The notes under the pieces are model-generated. The model was not told where the DNA came from. It saw only the letters and a list, made by a program, of their open reading frames with translations, and ran no database searches. The translations under genes and the position numbers were made by a program. 64,000 nucleotides of DNA from Athripsodes cinereus (Eukaryota > Arthropoda > Insecta > Trichoptera > Leptoceridae): positions 26,306,299 to 26,370,298 of the forward strand of contig OX388329.1 in the NCBI GenBank assembly GCA_947579605.1, given 5' to 3'. How positions within the stretch are numbered: the stretch's first letter is position 1; each line of letters starts with the position of its first letter. Shown in pieces: positions 30,296 to 42,180 of this stretch.

Positions 30296-30445
30296 AGTTT
30301 TACTCTAAACAAATTATTGAGTAGTGACTTGGTTTCGACTTATAAAGTCAATGTCAAAATTTTAAATAAAACTAAAACCAATTGTGTTTTTGCATATTTA
30401 TATAAACATTGAATTTTACAAAATTAACGTCGACTCAATAAATAG
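30296..30445 (-). repeat. Repeat H (TCGAAACC hairpin box)
   Basis: Contains GGTTTCGACTTATAAAGTCA then ATGTCAAA (30331-30358) and, about 50 bp further, GAATTTTACAAAATTAACGT then CGACTCAAT. Also at 49729 and 60215. On the minus strand the box folds as GAC/GTC hairpin followed by GAAACC, reminiscent of the hammerhead-like motifs but without CTGANGA. Confidence 0.5.
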
Positions 30446-31015
30446 TAGGTCTATTTTTTCTGAGATCCTTATTTCGATTCAGTTATTCGTTGTTGTGTTA
30501 AAGAAAAATAAATTGAATAAAAAAAAATATTCTAAGATTATCATGTTCCCAATCCGTCCCCGCAGCGCTAGTCTCAAAGAATGATTTGTCAAGAGAATGA
30601 ATCGTCAAATATTTTGACATTTTATAATGCACAATATATATTATTACTACAGTCACCTTATACATATAATATTGTCTTGTGAATGGACAAACGCGATTCA
30701 ATCAGTCAATCTGGTCGTGCGTCGTCTCATCTTCGTCTTTACTATCTCAGGTGACTTTTAATAATCAAAAACTCACCTGCGCAACACTATTCAACATACC
30801 AATGTCAGTTTCATTCACTGTATGATAAATGTGTCACTCAATTTTACTTAAGATTGTAGGAAAAGAAATATATTTTTTTGTTGTGTTCTTAATGCTGTTG
30901 TTTGGTATATTGTAATATAACTTCAATATTGTTTAATGTTATAGAAAATATGAATATACTGATACTTTGAGAAGATATTTTTTAAACAATAAATAATTCT
31001 GAATAAAATAATGCT
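30446..31015. other. AT-rich stretch without a recognised gene
   Basis: Nothing recognised. Confidence 0.5.
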
Positions 31016-31020
31016 TCGTA

Positions 31021-31194
31021 TTTTTTTTTATAAGATATATCTGGGTTTGTTGTAAACCCAAATACAACCTTATACACCTTTCACACTAAGCTAAAAGCTT
31101 GTGCCGTGAAAGGGGAGTTTGCCGGCACCTGGGATCGAACCACGGACCCCTTGTTCTGAAGGCCGAGACTCTACCTCCAGGCTACCGAAGAACT
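31021..31194 (-). repeat. tRNA-derived SINE, family T1, copy 2
   Basis: Reverse-strand copy: A box complement CCTCCAGGCTA (31174-31184), B box complement GGGATCGAACC (31131-31141), the same body, and T-run (poly(A) complement) at 31021-31028. Confidence 0.9.
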
Positions 31195-31392
31195 CGAATA
31201 TCGAACGTTTTTCAATTGTTTATCATTATGAATACAAAACAAAACATAAGTAATATTACTAAGCAATTGCCACAAATCATTCATTGTTCTTACTCAATAT
31301 TTTATCATTATTTAGTTAATAACAAACTACTAGCATTATTCTCACCATATAATTATATATCTTAATATTTTCTGTTTACCGTTGATTTGTTA

Positions 31393-31924
31393 TGTGGTGT
31401 TCACACTTTGGCGAATATTGCCAGGGCACCTAAATATCGCCGGCCATTTGAACCGTGTGAAACAAATGACAGCTAGTCTGAAACGATAAAAACCAGTAGA
31501 AACGATATCGTCTCGAGTTGACCACCTTCCAACTTTTTCTCTGGTTGAACGATTTGCGCATGCGTAGATGTGCGCGGCGTCCGTAAAAACTTTCTAACCT
31601 ATAAATTTTATAATGTTTCCCGCTTCGTGACAGCTATTATCTTTGTTGTTGGTTTGTGGCGTTTGTTACCTTAATTACCTCGTAAAAGGCATAGTTAACC
31701 TCCACTATAACATTTTCGACAAAAATAAACACTTCGCGGTCTCCATCTCGACGTCCGCCATTTTGAAAACAATGTCAAAATCAAAGCGCATCTGACAGAT
31801 CGTTTCTATATCGGTGAACTGTGTGAACAGGTGTGACGATCAATGGGCGTACGGCGAATTTTGTTTTTTCGCCTGGCGTTATATTTTAAAATTCGCCTGG
31901 CGATATTCGCCAAATGTGAACCCA
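31393..31924. mobile_element. Terminal-inverted-repeat DNA element with TTA flanks
   Basis: The left end GTTCACACTTTGGCGAATAT then TGCCAGG and the complement of the right end (GGTTCACATTTGGCGAATAT, CGCCAGG) match over about 27 bp. TTA lies at 31390-31392 and 31925-31927, consistent with the 3-bp TTA/TAA duplication of PIF/Harbinger elements. Subterminal GAAACGATATCG and CGTTTCTATATCGG are also inverted. 532 bp, more GC-rich than its surroundings, no ORF: non-autonomous. Confidence 0.7.
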
Positions 31925-31929
31925 TTAGT

Positions 31930-32580
31930 GCTATAAGTTCATTATTTTATCTTTATTTGTTGTTGCTTAAATTACCAAAATTGTATCCGAACATATAATA
32001 GGCCTGTGCCGTGTGTTATTGTAAAATAAAATAAAATGAAATCATAAAATTTGTCAAAACGTTTAAAATTCTTTCTCCTTGACGTATTTAAACAGGAATA
32101 AAGATACTAATTAATATTTCCTTTAAGATAACGGCTGAACGCTATGCATTTGATAAATGATTTGATACACTTGAAAAGCTAGCATATTGATTTACTTCAT
32201 GAAACAATGCACCAAGATATCTTAATGATTTCTATGAAAATTGTAAGCAGTAGATTGCATTGTAATCAAAATTGTATATATTTTATATTATTTTTCTCAA
32301 AACTCGACTATTCTGGGTAAATCAATTGATAACTATTCATTTCTGATCAGTTATCAACGTATTAAATAAATTACAATGATTCATGAAATACCTGTGAGTT
32401 TTGCAATTGCACTAAGGTAAGATTGATACTAGATTGATCAAAAAACATTCAAATTGTAATCCTGCTTAAATGTAAGACTTCAATTAACAAACTTCATGTG
32501 TCATGTGTCAAAAAATGTAAATAAACTAAGATCAAAATGAGCTCCCTTTCATTAGTAAATAGAAAGACGGATTTTATGTT
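31930..32580. other. AT-rich stretch without a recognised gene
   Basis: Nothing recognised. Confidence 0.5.
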
Positions 32581-32582
32581 AA

Positions 32583-32760
32583 GAATAGAATACATACATA
32601 CATACATACCGTTACGCCGCTTCCCTCGCGGGGTAGGCAGAAAGAATCCTGTGCCACTTCCGTCTATCCTTGCATACATCTTTCTCTTCCATCAATGTCA
32701 TACAATTCCTCATGCATGTTCTCCTGTTCAATGTAGTCAACACGCGGCCGTCCTGTAGAA
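32583..32760 (-). mobile_element. Non-LTR retrotransposon tail (family B relative)
   Basis: The minus strand reads GRPRVDYIEQENMHEELYDI then KDVCKDRRKWHRI before an untranslated end with CTGCCTACCCCGCGAGGGAA, GCGGCGTAACGGTATG and (TATG)n. The end has the same layout as the family B LINE at 51040 (CTGCCTACCCC, a GGG-closed hairpin, GGCGT...GGTAT) with a different hairpin sequence. Confidence 0.65.
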
Positions 32761-32809
32761 TAATATACTGAAATCAAAAGTTTTGATATCTAAAAGAAGG
32801 AAACATTCC

Positions 32810-33015
32810 TTGGAGTTCCTGGTGTAAAAAAAATCTCCTATCCTTTCTGTCAGTGTTCCAGTATCCTGTTAAAGACAAGTGTTCATTTAAACTCACGGAA
32901 TAGACAATTAATTTCTATAATTCAGCGATAAAGCATGAGAGAACAATCTGCATGTTTGTCGCATGCGGCTAGACTCCTGACTATGGCACTTAGATAATAT
33001 GACTTAATGGTTCAA
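32810..33015 (+). repeat. Family A SINE-like element, old copy
   Basis: Follows the family order: GTTCCAGTATCCTGTTAAAG, TTCTATAATTCAGCGATAAA, GAGAGAACAATCTGCATG, GACTTAATGGTTCAATAGTA. Confidence 0.65.
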
Positions 33016-33019
33016 TAGT

Positions 33020-34240
33020 ATAAGTATTGTATTGTGCGAGTTTTGCTAATATGGACATTGTCATCTTTATCACCTAGTCACCTCCCCCAATGATCTTACA
33101 AGATGAACACAATAGCTCACGACGGTCCGTAGTGGTGTCAATAATAATAATTCAAATAACATCGAAATATTTTATATACAGAAAATCAATTATCAAAAAT
33201 GAGGTACACTTTGTTAAAGTTTTTAAATTGTTATTTGAGATATTTACGTAATAAACAAAAAAGAGTTTGAAATACTCATCTGCGAGATTGCAACTTTATA
33301 TAAAACTTCTGATAATTCGTTTTTAAGGAAACATCTATGTTTCCATTTATTCTTCATTTAGTCTATTGAGTACCTACATATTAAATCATTGTTTTAAACG
33401 ACAAATAGACATTTCCATATAATTCTTGCTGCACGTGGATATGTAGTAAATTCTTTAGTTTTAGAATGACTTCTTATGGAACAGGTGGCATTTTTATAAA
33501 TTTAAAGTATTTAAATAATCTACTCTCTGTTGCTTGATTTAAAAAAAAAATCTCCACCCAATTTTCTCATTTCATCTCTACACCAACACAAGACAATCAA
33601 TATTACAAAATCGATGTCGGTTTTCCTTTTTTTTACATCAAGTAACAGAAAACACGTTGCCTTAATACTTTGAAATTATAAAAAGTGGATAGTGAATTTA
33701 ATTATAAATTTAATTTTAAACTATGTCAGAGTCTTTCTCCAACCACATGATTTGAAATTATCCCCATTCATGACATGTTATTGTATGACTATGATTTTTT
33801 TCATATTTCAAAATCAAACTTATAATCGGAGAGCTAGTAAAGAAAACAAAAGTTGTGACATCCTGTTAGGATGTTTCTATAATCACGAATTACTTTTTTT
33901 TAAATAATTATGTTTATCATTTTCTTTCGATGTTTCAACACAATGTCCATCATTGGCATTTCTCTTTTGACTTTTTACACTTTTATCTGTCCATTGTATT
34001 GGACTTTAATACTTAAAGCACAAAAGTTGAACATTATTGTAAGTAAAGCTCACTTCACCCATACATCATTTACCACTTGTATAAGCTTTTGTCCTTCGTT
34101 AACATGAAAAAAAAAACAATTGATAAATCACAAAAGAATAATATATTTTTATGTATTTTTATTTTAAGTTTTTTACGAATGTGTTTTTATATACGAGTAC
34201 AAGAGTTGTGATGTTTTTGATAAGGGCATAAAGATAGAAC
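33020..34240. other. AT-rich stretch without a recognised gene
   Basis: Two consecutive plus-strand ORFs (33692-33907, 33910-34107) have no motif and are not supported as genes. Confidence 0.5.
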
Positions 34241-34257
34241 GAAACGTGCATTGTTGA

Positions 34258-34355
34258 TTTAATGGGGCATTATTTGCCCCATCTGATGATTGTTTGTATC
34301 AATAAAACACACGTAAACTTAAAAAGTTTACGTGTGTGTGTGTGTGTGTGTGCAT
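34258..34355. repeat. Hairpin cluster and (GT)n
   Basis: Three structures in 100 bp: ATGGGGCATTATTTGCCCCA (34261-34280); ATTG/CAAT around TTTGTAT just after a CTGATGA; and a near-perfect palindrome CACACGTAAACTT...AAGTTTACGTGTG (34307-34335) running into (GT)n. Probably the end of an element. Confidence 0.55.
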
Positions 34356-34429
34356 TTGTGTAATTCAGAGATGTAATATGAAATAATAAAGCTAGTTAAT
34401 ATAATTATAATTATCTACATTATTATTAG

Positions 34430-34622
34430 AAGGATATCATATTCTACTGGGACCATTATAGCCTTCGGCCAATGCGATACCAGAGAAACAAACATTTATA
34501 ATAGTGTTTTCACTCTCCCCAAAGCACGAGCTACGCTCAATTTTGGGGAGTAATTGTATTAGGAAAATAAATGTATTGTGTTATTGTTCGATTATTGTAA
34601 AATGATATTGTGTTTAATAAAC

Positions 34623-34652
<30 letters not shown>
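34430..34652 (+). repeat. Retroposon 3' end I with (TTA)n tail
   Basis: CTTCGGCCAATGCGATACCA, a hairpin CTCCCCAAA...TTTGGGGAG (34516-34553), AATAAA words and (TTATTA)n at 34627-34652. The GGCCAATGCGATA segment recurs at 37551. Confidence 0.5.
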
Positions 34653-34653
<1 letters not shown>

Positions 34654-34659
34654 TTCCCT

Positions 34660-35115
34660 ACAAATTCTCCATATGTTTTGTGGAATATAACCACGTTCTG
34701 GGAAATATTATTGAGCAATCTAATTGCCTTAGCTATTGGTGACTCTGCGAGAATGTTTGTCCGACTTGTGGGTGGATAGAACAGCATATGTCGACGTGAG
34801 CGACTATACGATGCTGGTATATAAAAATTGAACTCACCCAGTACCTATCCAATTATACTATTCAGCAACAGCTTATAGGTAGTTTGTGTTTTTTTTTTGT
34901 TAGAAAAAGAGAAGAATTCTATTTATAACAACACTATGAATGCGACACAGTTCTGGACGACGGCCTCCTACTCTCACACCCGCTGATGACGGACAGCTGT
35001 AATCCTGAAGACCCTAATCTAATTCGTAATGACAAGACGATGTTTGTCGCTATTTATTGGAGTGAAAAGATTTAGACCGGACTATGGACAATAATTATTA
35101 ATCCATTCATTCAAT
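34660..35115. other. Sequence without a recognised gene
   Basis: No open frame above 60 codons. CCGCTGATGACGGACAG near 34980 is not followed by GAAA. Confidence 0.4.
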
Positions 35116-35117
35116 CA

Positions 35118-35245
35118 CAGTATCTCACATGTATGTAGGTTGTCCTCTCCGTACCAATAAAGCGATTTATTTAGGCTATGTGGCAGCTCGTCATATTGTT
35201 TAAGAACCATTGCTTTCACAAGGCAGTCGAAAACTCAAAATGATT
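35118..35245 (-). repeat. Family A SINE-like element, diverged
   Basis: GGTTGTCCTCTCCGTACCAA, TAAAGCGATTTATTTAGGC and CTTTCACAAGGCAGTCGAAA: the complement of the middle and the 5' module. Confidence 0.6.
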
Positions 35246-35399
35246 GTTAATGAATATGTAAAAAATGTCAATGTAAAAAAGATAAAACAATAATTAATTT
35301 TAACAGTGTTTTCGAGATACAGAGTAACATACAAAATTATTCAAATATTTTGTGGGAGTTTCGTTATTACAATTAACCATAATATTTATGAGGTAACAA

Positions 35400-35545
35400 T
35401 TGTAAATTTAATAAATGAAGCTATCATATAAGGCTTAGAAAAGCCAACTTTTCCTTATTTGGTAGTTCCCAGGACAGAACTTGAACCCGCAACCCGTCCT
35501 TATCGCGAGGTGTGCTCTATCCAATTAAGCTTCCAGGAAACATAC
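35400..35545 (-). repeat. tRNA-derived SINE, family T4
   Basis: The minus strand reads AAGCTTAATTGGATAGAGCA (A-box region, 35512-35532) and GGGTTCAAGTTC (B box, 35477-35488), spaced as in a tRNA, then a body with CTACCAAATAAGG and an AT-rich end. One stem of a cloverleaf cannot be closed, so it is SINE-like rather than a tRNA gene. The plus-strand ORF at 35459 is spurious. Confidence 0.65.
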
Positions 35546-35559
35546 AGAAGGCTTCAAAA

Positions 35560-37545
35560 TTCTCTCTCAACCACAATGACAGTTTACCGTCTTTTAAGTC
35601 TCGTCCAGAATATTGCCAAACAAGTTGGTATTGTCTTTTATTAACCTTATAATAATGATAGTTTCATTTGTTAAATTAACATATTATCTCCTTATTAGTT
35701 ATTGTTAATAATAATTAACTACAACAACAAAGGAATGTAGAGGCAGTATGATGTTGCTCTTTAATTAATATTTTAAGTTCAGCAGTAGTAGTAAGTAACA
35801 CGAAGAAAATGTTAAATAGGATCAATGTATAATAGTAGGTACCTAATAGTTATCATTATTGAAACCATTTATTTCAACGGCGTGCTTGCAATAATTTGTG
35901 ACCTCTCAGAATAAAGTTAGTAGTAGGCTATCATTGTATACATACATACACACTATTGTACCAAGTTATAAGACAGCAAGTAGGATTATCTCTTTGTAAT
36001 AATGTAGTTAGTAAAGATTGTATTGAATGGTAGTTTTATATATATAAAATATGTACAATATTGAATAGATATATAGGTAGTGTGGTTGTTGTTGTTATTG
36101 CTATAAATGCTATATCGTTCCCTATATATTGACATTTATGAAAATGCCGCGTCGATGAAACGGCAAGAATAGTAGAAAGATGAAGGCATTGTCGTCACTT
36201 TTTAGAAGTGTTCTTTGTCAAATTGTTTAAGTAATTTGACTTTTAATAATAAACCTAAATGTTTTTTTTTGCATAAAATGTTATTATCAAGGATAAATAT
36301 TCTAAGAACAATACTTAAAAAAATTTCTTATATTCTAAAAGAAATATAATATAAGTATTTTTCCTATGTGATGAAGAGTAGCTGAATTAGTTTACGCACT
36401 GCACATTGAAATAGAAAAGAATGCCCTGATTACTTGCATTTGAGCACTTTTGGACAGAATTCAATAATTTTTCTTTTCATTATTAAAGATTTAAACACTT
36501 GGCTTTGAGAACGGCAATAAATCAGAAAATGATACCTAAATTAGTAGCTAAAGAGCGATTTTGTATCAACTTCTTTCGTGACATTCCTAAGTCTCTAAAT
36601 AATGTTTTAATCATAGTAACAATATACTAGAAAATTGTCAGGATTATAAAAAACTTAAGGCCAAAACGGCAGCCTTTTATATTCAACAATCAATGCATGA
36701 CCTAGTCAAAACCATTGTCTCTTCCGTAGGTATAATTTCTTCAGTCAAAACAAGTCCATCGTTGGACATTTTCTACTTTTCCCTGGCTTGATACATTTTC
36801 GTTTTTCTTTCTTTATACTTACTACTTTACTTTTCGGGTCCGGACTTTAGACTTTGCCACTTCAGTATTCAGCGACGTATATCGCCTTGTCATTCGCCAT
36901 CAATAGGTCACTCTCATTACATGCATTCTGCATGAGCGGGCATTGCAATAAATGAGAATCACTCTGCACTTCCCCGCAGAATTTCCTTTCTTTATTAAAT
37001 GGCATAATTATTGAGTAATTGGCATGTTGTTATGTTATTATCAAGGCGTTGTCATCCACTTGTTGTTCCATATAGATTTTCATCTCCAATGGTAGATGGT
37101 ACGTTACTGCTTAGATGGAAGGTAGATAGTTCGTTAGTTAACGCTGACTACAGCAATATAATACAACAACAGCATAATATTATAAGCATGTACATAGGTA
37201 ATAAGTTGCCCAACATTTCTTTAATACTTCGAACTACTAACAACAGTAGAAACACATTGCACACGGTGGTGGCTGCTGCAACATTCTCCAAGTTGGATTA
37301 GTAAAATCATTACGAAATCACACAACACAACACAGCGCCTTCGTGATAAAACAATTAAAATCGTTAAATTCCTTTTCGCTCTACGTGATAATCCTAACAA
37401 CAAACATTGTTATTACTATATTGTACTTTATATGTTTAAATTCAACTCCAATACTAGAATATAAAAACAGTTTTTAAAACAATATAAATGGACAGTGTAT
37501 GGTACTTATTATTATTATCTTTAAATTTACTTTGCACATCATTAC
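35560..37545. other. Long stretch without a recognised gene
   Basis: About 2 kb. GC rises modestly at 36835-36965 and 37010-37300, where a 96-codon ORF (37011-37301) and its opposite strand are both open. No motif is recognisable in either. Confidence 0.45.
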
Positions 37546-37547
37546 AA

Positions 37548-37600
37548 CTTACGGCCAATGCGATATGCAAAGAGATACAACTTATATATGTAATAATGTC
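37548..37600 (+). repeat. Fragment of retroposon I
   Basis: TTACGGCCAATGCGATATGC then AGAGATACAAC parallels 34450-34485. Confidence 0.5.
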
Positions 37601-38280
37601 ATTATAGGTATTTACAATATTTAAAAACAACAAATTTAAAAAAAATATAAACAAACAAAAGATCACCATAGAATGTTTGTTGCCTCAATTAATGCAACAA
37701 ATTCCTCATGTAAAAGATAGCTCAATCCATGAAGATAAAAGTACCTTATAATACTTCATATTTTCCTTTTATCATTCACCTTGTTTACACTGGAGTAGAT
37801 ACTTAACGGAAACATCTCTCTTATATTCAAAGCAATTTTATGCTAAATAAATTTCGTTTTTTACCAGTGGCAATACATGATATAGACACGGTGACGTTAA
37901 CCAAAAAGAGTAAAGAAAATTAGAGTATTACAAAGGGCCATGGAAAAAGCTATGATAAGAATAAAGTACCATCAAAGGTCGACCGCGAAATGAATCGGAC
38001 AGATAGCTGACTAAAATAATAGATTCATCTCTACGCTACGGGTGGCAAGTTTGAAATCGTAATGGCCAAGTCATATAGCCAAAAGCTAAAGTGAAAAATG
38101 AACGAAGTTGGTATAAAATATTGTAGCTACAGAATAACAGACGAGTAAGTAAGGGAGGTTTGGTATTATTTTTTGAATGAACAATGTTGTGTAAGTGTTG
38201 TATCTTCTTCATCTCTTTGTGCAATTATTAATCACACATAATGGTAGACTCTTCCTTCTTCGCGTTTCTTCGTCAAATAG
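37601..38280. other. AT-rich stretch without a recognised gene
   Basis: Nothing recognised. Confidence 0.5.
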
Positions 38281-38290
38281 TTCTGTCCAG

Positions 38291-40252
38291 CAGAGGCGTA
38301 GCTACGGTCATCTGCGCCCGGGGACATGGCACAAAGTCTGCGCCCCTTCTCGGAGCCCTCAAGAAAAAAAATAATTTTACGATTTATATGGTTCATTTTC
38401 GAAGCATCAATCTGATAGTTTAATGAAATCGAATACAGACTAATAGTGATGTGAGTAGAGAAATTTCTCCGAGAATTTCTCCTCTGATAGAAGAGAAATT
38501 TCTCGCCATAATTTTCCCAAAAATATTATAACCTTTCGCCCAATATCTGATGACCTGATCGGTCCAAAACTTTGTGGGGCTGATTTGGGCCCAAATCAGA
38601 AGTTTTTAATACTTTTTTCCATGTAGGTACCTACCATTTTTTTAAATGGACTAGTGGAGTGTCAAACTTCAAGTTTTTCATTGGGAAGGGGTTTTCTCTA
38701 CTTTTATTTACGTAAACGCTTACTGTATTTTTATTAATAACTCATGTATATATCGGTTATCTGTTTATTTCAACCCAAGCGATGCCGGGTTACAAAAACT
38801 AGTAAGTATCAATCCAAACAAAAACAACCAAAAAATCGAAAAATTGTTGCTCGATGTTTTTGATTTTATTTATACTTTGCCTGTTAATTGCCTGATATGT
38901 TGAGACTTTCAAACAAGTATTATTATTTTTTTACTCTCGAAATTTTTTTTTGGCGGCCATTTTTCTCATTTTCGCATCATTATTTCAGAATGAAAACAAC
39001 AAATATCATCATTCAAATTTTTTATTTACAGAGATATTTTATGTCACTATCCTCAGAAGCAATGCAGATGAATTTAAGAGAGTCCTTCATTTTCTATAAC
39101 TAGTCGAACTTTGCACTTATGTGAAAAAATGCAAATTTTGAAACCAAATATCTGAAAAGGGACTGAATGTTTTCTTTTGAAAATTTTATATAACATTAAT
39201 CGCATTCTTATTGATAAGTGAAAGGAATTATATGAGTGCTATCGGATCGGTTTTTGGGATATAGAGTTTTTCGCGCGGGCTATTTTTGTAACAAGAAATC
39301 AATACAAAATTCGTAATATTTTTTTGTTTGTAACCGTAGCGAAATAATTTTAAAAACATTATATTAAGTAATAATGAGACTATATTTTGGTATATATTGA
39401 TATTCTATTATATATTTTGATAAATACCAAAAAATCATCTCAAGCTCATTATATTTTTAATGAAAAAAAAAGGTGATTTTTACACGAAATTTTTATGGAA
39501 ATTTTAAAACACCATATTTTTTAAACCACTTGCACTACATTTAAATAATTTTTGTGGTTTATTAACTGTAATGAGTGTATGCTATTTTCAAATTTTCATG
39601 AAAAAAAAATTAACCAGTTTTTAGATATACAGTCCTAAAATATGGATTTTTGGGTCGAAGGGGTGTCATTATTTTAATTATAAAAAAATTAGCGTTACTT
39701 TTGGGCATTCCATATTTCTTTATCTGAGAGTACTATAAACTATTTATTCAGAGAAAAAAAATCAATAGGTAGTGATTCTTACTTTTTTATACTTAATTAT
39801 ATACTTAATAACTAATGTGAAGTATTATACTATTTTCTTTGCACTCACGTAAAATTCTATATTTGACTCGAAATTATCCAACCTGTATAATAATATATTA
39901 TTGTTAAAACCAGATGCCACTTTCAGTTATGAAGAATAATATTTGAAACCGAACTGATCTTTGTTAAAAAAAAGGCCATCAGCAATCCTGTATTGTGGAT
40001 GTGTTATTTTGTTTATGAATAGAATGGCGCCCCTTAATGTTCAATGGGGGCGCCAAAATCGTGTTTGCCAACTGGTTTTGTAATGAAGATATTTGTGGAG
40101 CTCCAAAATTCAATCTTGCAAACGTATTTGAGATACATTTTGTTTACATCAAAATAACATTAAAAAAATAGTTTTGATACTCATTTTGGCGCCCCCTAAT
40201 GTGGCGCCCGGGGACACATGTCCCCCCCTGCCCCCCCCTAGCTACGCCACTG
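38291..40252. mobile_element. hAT-type DNA transposon, non-autonomous, with perfect 8-bp target duplication
   Basis: The left end CAGAGGCGTAGCTAC and the complement of the right end (CAGTGGCGTAGCTAG) are terminal inverted repeats of the CAGNGGCGTAGC type widespread in animal hAT elements. CTGTCCAG occurs immediately outside both ends (38283-38290 and 40253-40260), an exact 8-bp duplication as made by hAT transposases. Subterminal GCGCCCGGGGACA also occurs at both ends, and a GC-rich hairpin TGGCGCCCC...GGGGGCGCCA lies at 40025-40055. The 1962-bp interior has no ORF over 71 codons, so transposase must come from elsewhere. Confidence 0.9.
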
Positions 40253-40260
40253 CTGTCCAG

Positions 40261-41228
40261 TCAGTCATTATAGGTGCCATTACTATCTCTGTCACAAAAA
40301 AATGACTTGTTGGCTTTATTGATCTCGTCCAGCATATTTGGGGATGTTTTTGCTAAACGTAGGGATCTACTGCAGGTGTTTTGAGAACACAGAGCTCAGA
40401 AAGCCATAGAGAACATAATGCGCAGTTTGTATTCGACTCTTTCGCCTACTCTTAACAAATGCAACTTTTTCAAATATCATCAAATATTTTCCATACATAA
40501 TAATATGTAGATAAGTAGACAAATTCTCAACTAAATTTATACGAGTATAATGTATCTGGTTCCATTCATTTACATATCAGGTTAATAATATATATTATAA
40601 TGCAAGATGCAAGACTAGTCATAATTGCTCACACATATATATTTAAAAATACCGTAAGAATAATATACATGTCTTCAACTAATTAATATTGCATATAGTG
40701 GTTAATGTTTTAAATTATTTATTAATTCGCTAGAGCTTTAATAGGTTCGCAGAGCATTCTAATATAATGTTATCCCATTACATAGGTGAACCAAATCATT
40801 ACCTAATAGATTTTCATTTCAAAATATTTTAATATATTTACTTCCAAGATATTTTACATTTATTAAATGAGTATGTATTAGATAAATAACGTCAAAGTTT
40901 GAGTAATAAAATATTCCTCCAATCCGGAGTAGACTGAACTATAATATGGTATGAATTGGCCACGTCAACCAAATGTTTTCTGCAGGATATACCAGAGAGC
41001 AATAGACTGAAAATAACTGAGATCTAGAAGAGCTAAATGCTAAAGATGACTGATAATACACCACTCAAGATAGAAAAGCTTGGAGATCTATAATTGGTCT
41101 TGAGGTCAAGATCCTATAAGGGTTGTACGGTAATTGGAAGTTAGAAATCAATGAGCTCAATCCTTTTATTTATGTTAAAGAGTCCATTATAAAAGGCCAT
41201 TGTAAATTGTTCAACCATATAATATTCT
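40261..41228. other. AT-rich stretch without a recognised gene
   Basis: Nothing recognised. Confidence 0.5.
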
Positions 41229-41372
41229 TCATCTTCTTCTTCTTCTTGTAGTAGATCATTGATCTGTTTGTTCGGAATTTGTTTCCTCTTGCGACGCTGA
41301 AGACCAACTATCCTTCCATCTTTTAGGTGGCCTTCCTGGCAATCTTCGTCCTAGTGGAGTCTCGTTCGTATA
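41229..41372 (-). mobile_element. Non-LTR retrotransposon tail (TEDIIRW type), 3' fragment
   Basis: Matches the first 130 bp of 54722-55115: (CTT)n, TAGATCAT.GATCTGTT.GTT, CTTCAGCGTCGCAAGAGG complement and CCTTCCATCTTTTAGGTGGC. The minus strand encodes the GR.PK.W.DGW tail of the reverse transcriptase. Confidence 0.7.
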
Positions 41373-42170
41373 ATATTATCTAACTTAAATATTAAGCTTA
41401 GTGTGATCTGTATAACAAATAATATTGTAGGTAAGTAGAACATATTATGATTATCACAAAACACATAACTTAACTCTTGTTTTAGGTAATCCTGATACCC
41501 ACCCTCCGAGAAATCTCCGAATTATTTTTTTTATATCAAAATTATTTAATATATAAATCGATAACGGATAATAGGTAAATATCTGGCTGAATACCGGATA
41601 TCAGTCAGTAGCCCCACTTTTGGCCAATTCTGAAATGGTATGTTTTGTGTATAACTTCTTCGTTTATTATTACTGTTATATCAAATAAAAAATGTTTATT
41701 ATAAACTAGCTAAATTGGGTGCATATATGTTCACTTGTAATACTGTTATATACTATGTAGCGATGCATTTGTTGTATGTTACAATTTTCATATATTAGTT
41801 GGCAAATATACTCCTTAACTCCTGCACGTGTACCTTGTTTTTATTTGCACCCCGTACTCGATTGGCCTTTCAACAGGTACATTTTAATGGTACAGAGAAG
41901 ATGATGTCAATACTTTCAATTCATCCTTTGAAGACCATCAAGTTCATAGAAAACAAAAACAACCACAATAAAGAAAAAATTAAGTTTTTTTGACTTCTTT
42001 TGGAAAACTTAATGTTGTGCTTGAATTATGTAATGATTTCGTAGGTAGTGTAGAACAACATTTGGAACTTTTTTATTTGTTCACGAAAATGACATTCTTG
42101 TGTAATAAATTTTATAAACAAAATATAAGTAATTTAGTACCTATATTATATTGCTGTGTAAGGAGATGAA
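41373..42170. other. AT-rich stretch without a recognised gene
   Basis: One ORF (41799-41993) without recognisable motif. Confidence 0.5.
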
Positions 42171-42180
42171 TGAATAAAAA

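Noticed and set aside
34272..34305. CTGATGA with a downstream ATTG/CAAT hairpin as another hammerhead
   Set aside because: The GAAA element is replaced by TAAAA and there is no palindromic stem III or usable cleavage position.
34978..35016. CGCTGATGACGGACAGCTG...TCCTGAAG as a hammerhead
   Set aside because: GAAG instead of GAAA and stem II does not close properly.
35477..35532. True tRNA gene on the minus strand
   Set aside because: A and B boxes with correct spacing but no complete cloverleaf; the body continues as a SINE.
37011..37301. 96-codon plus-strand ORF as a gene
   Set aside because: Opposite strand is open as well; no motif, no splice or regulatory context.
38548..38580. CTGATGACCTGATCGGTCCAAAAC as a hammerhead
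   Set aside because: The stem GACC/GGTC overlaps the core and CAAAAC stands where GAAA is needed. Inside a hAT element and probably chance.
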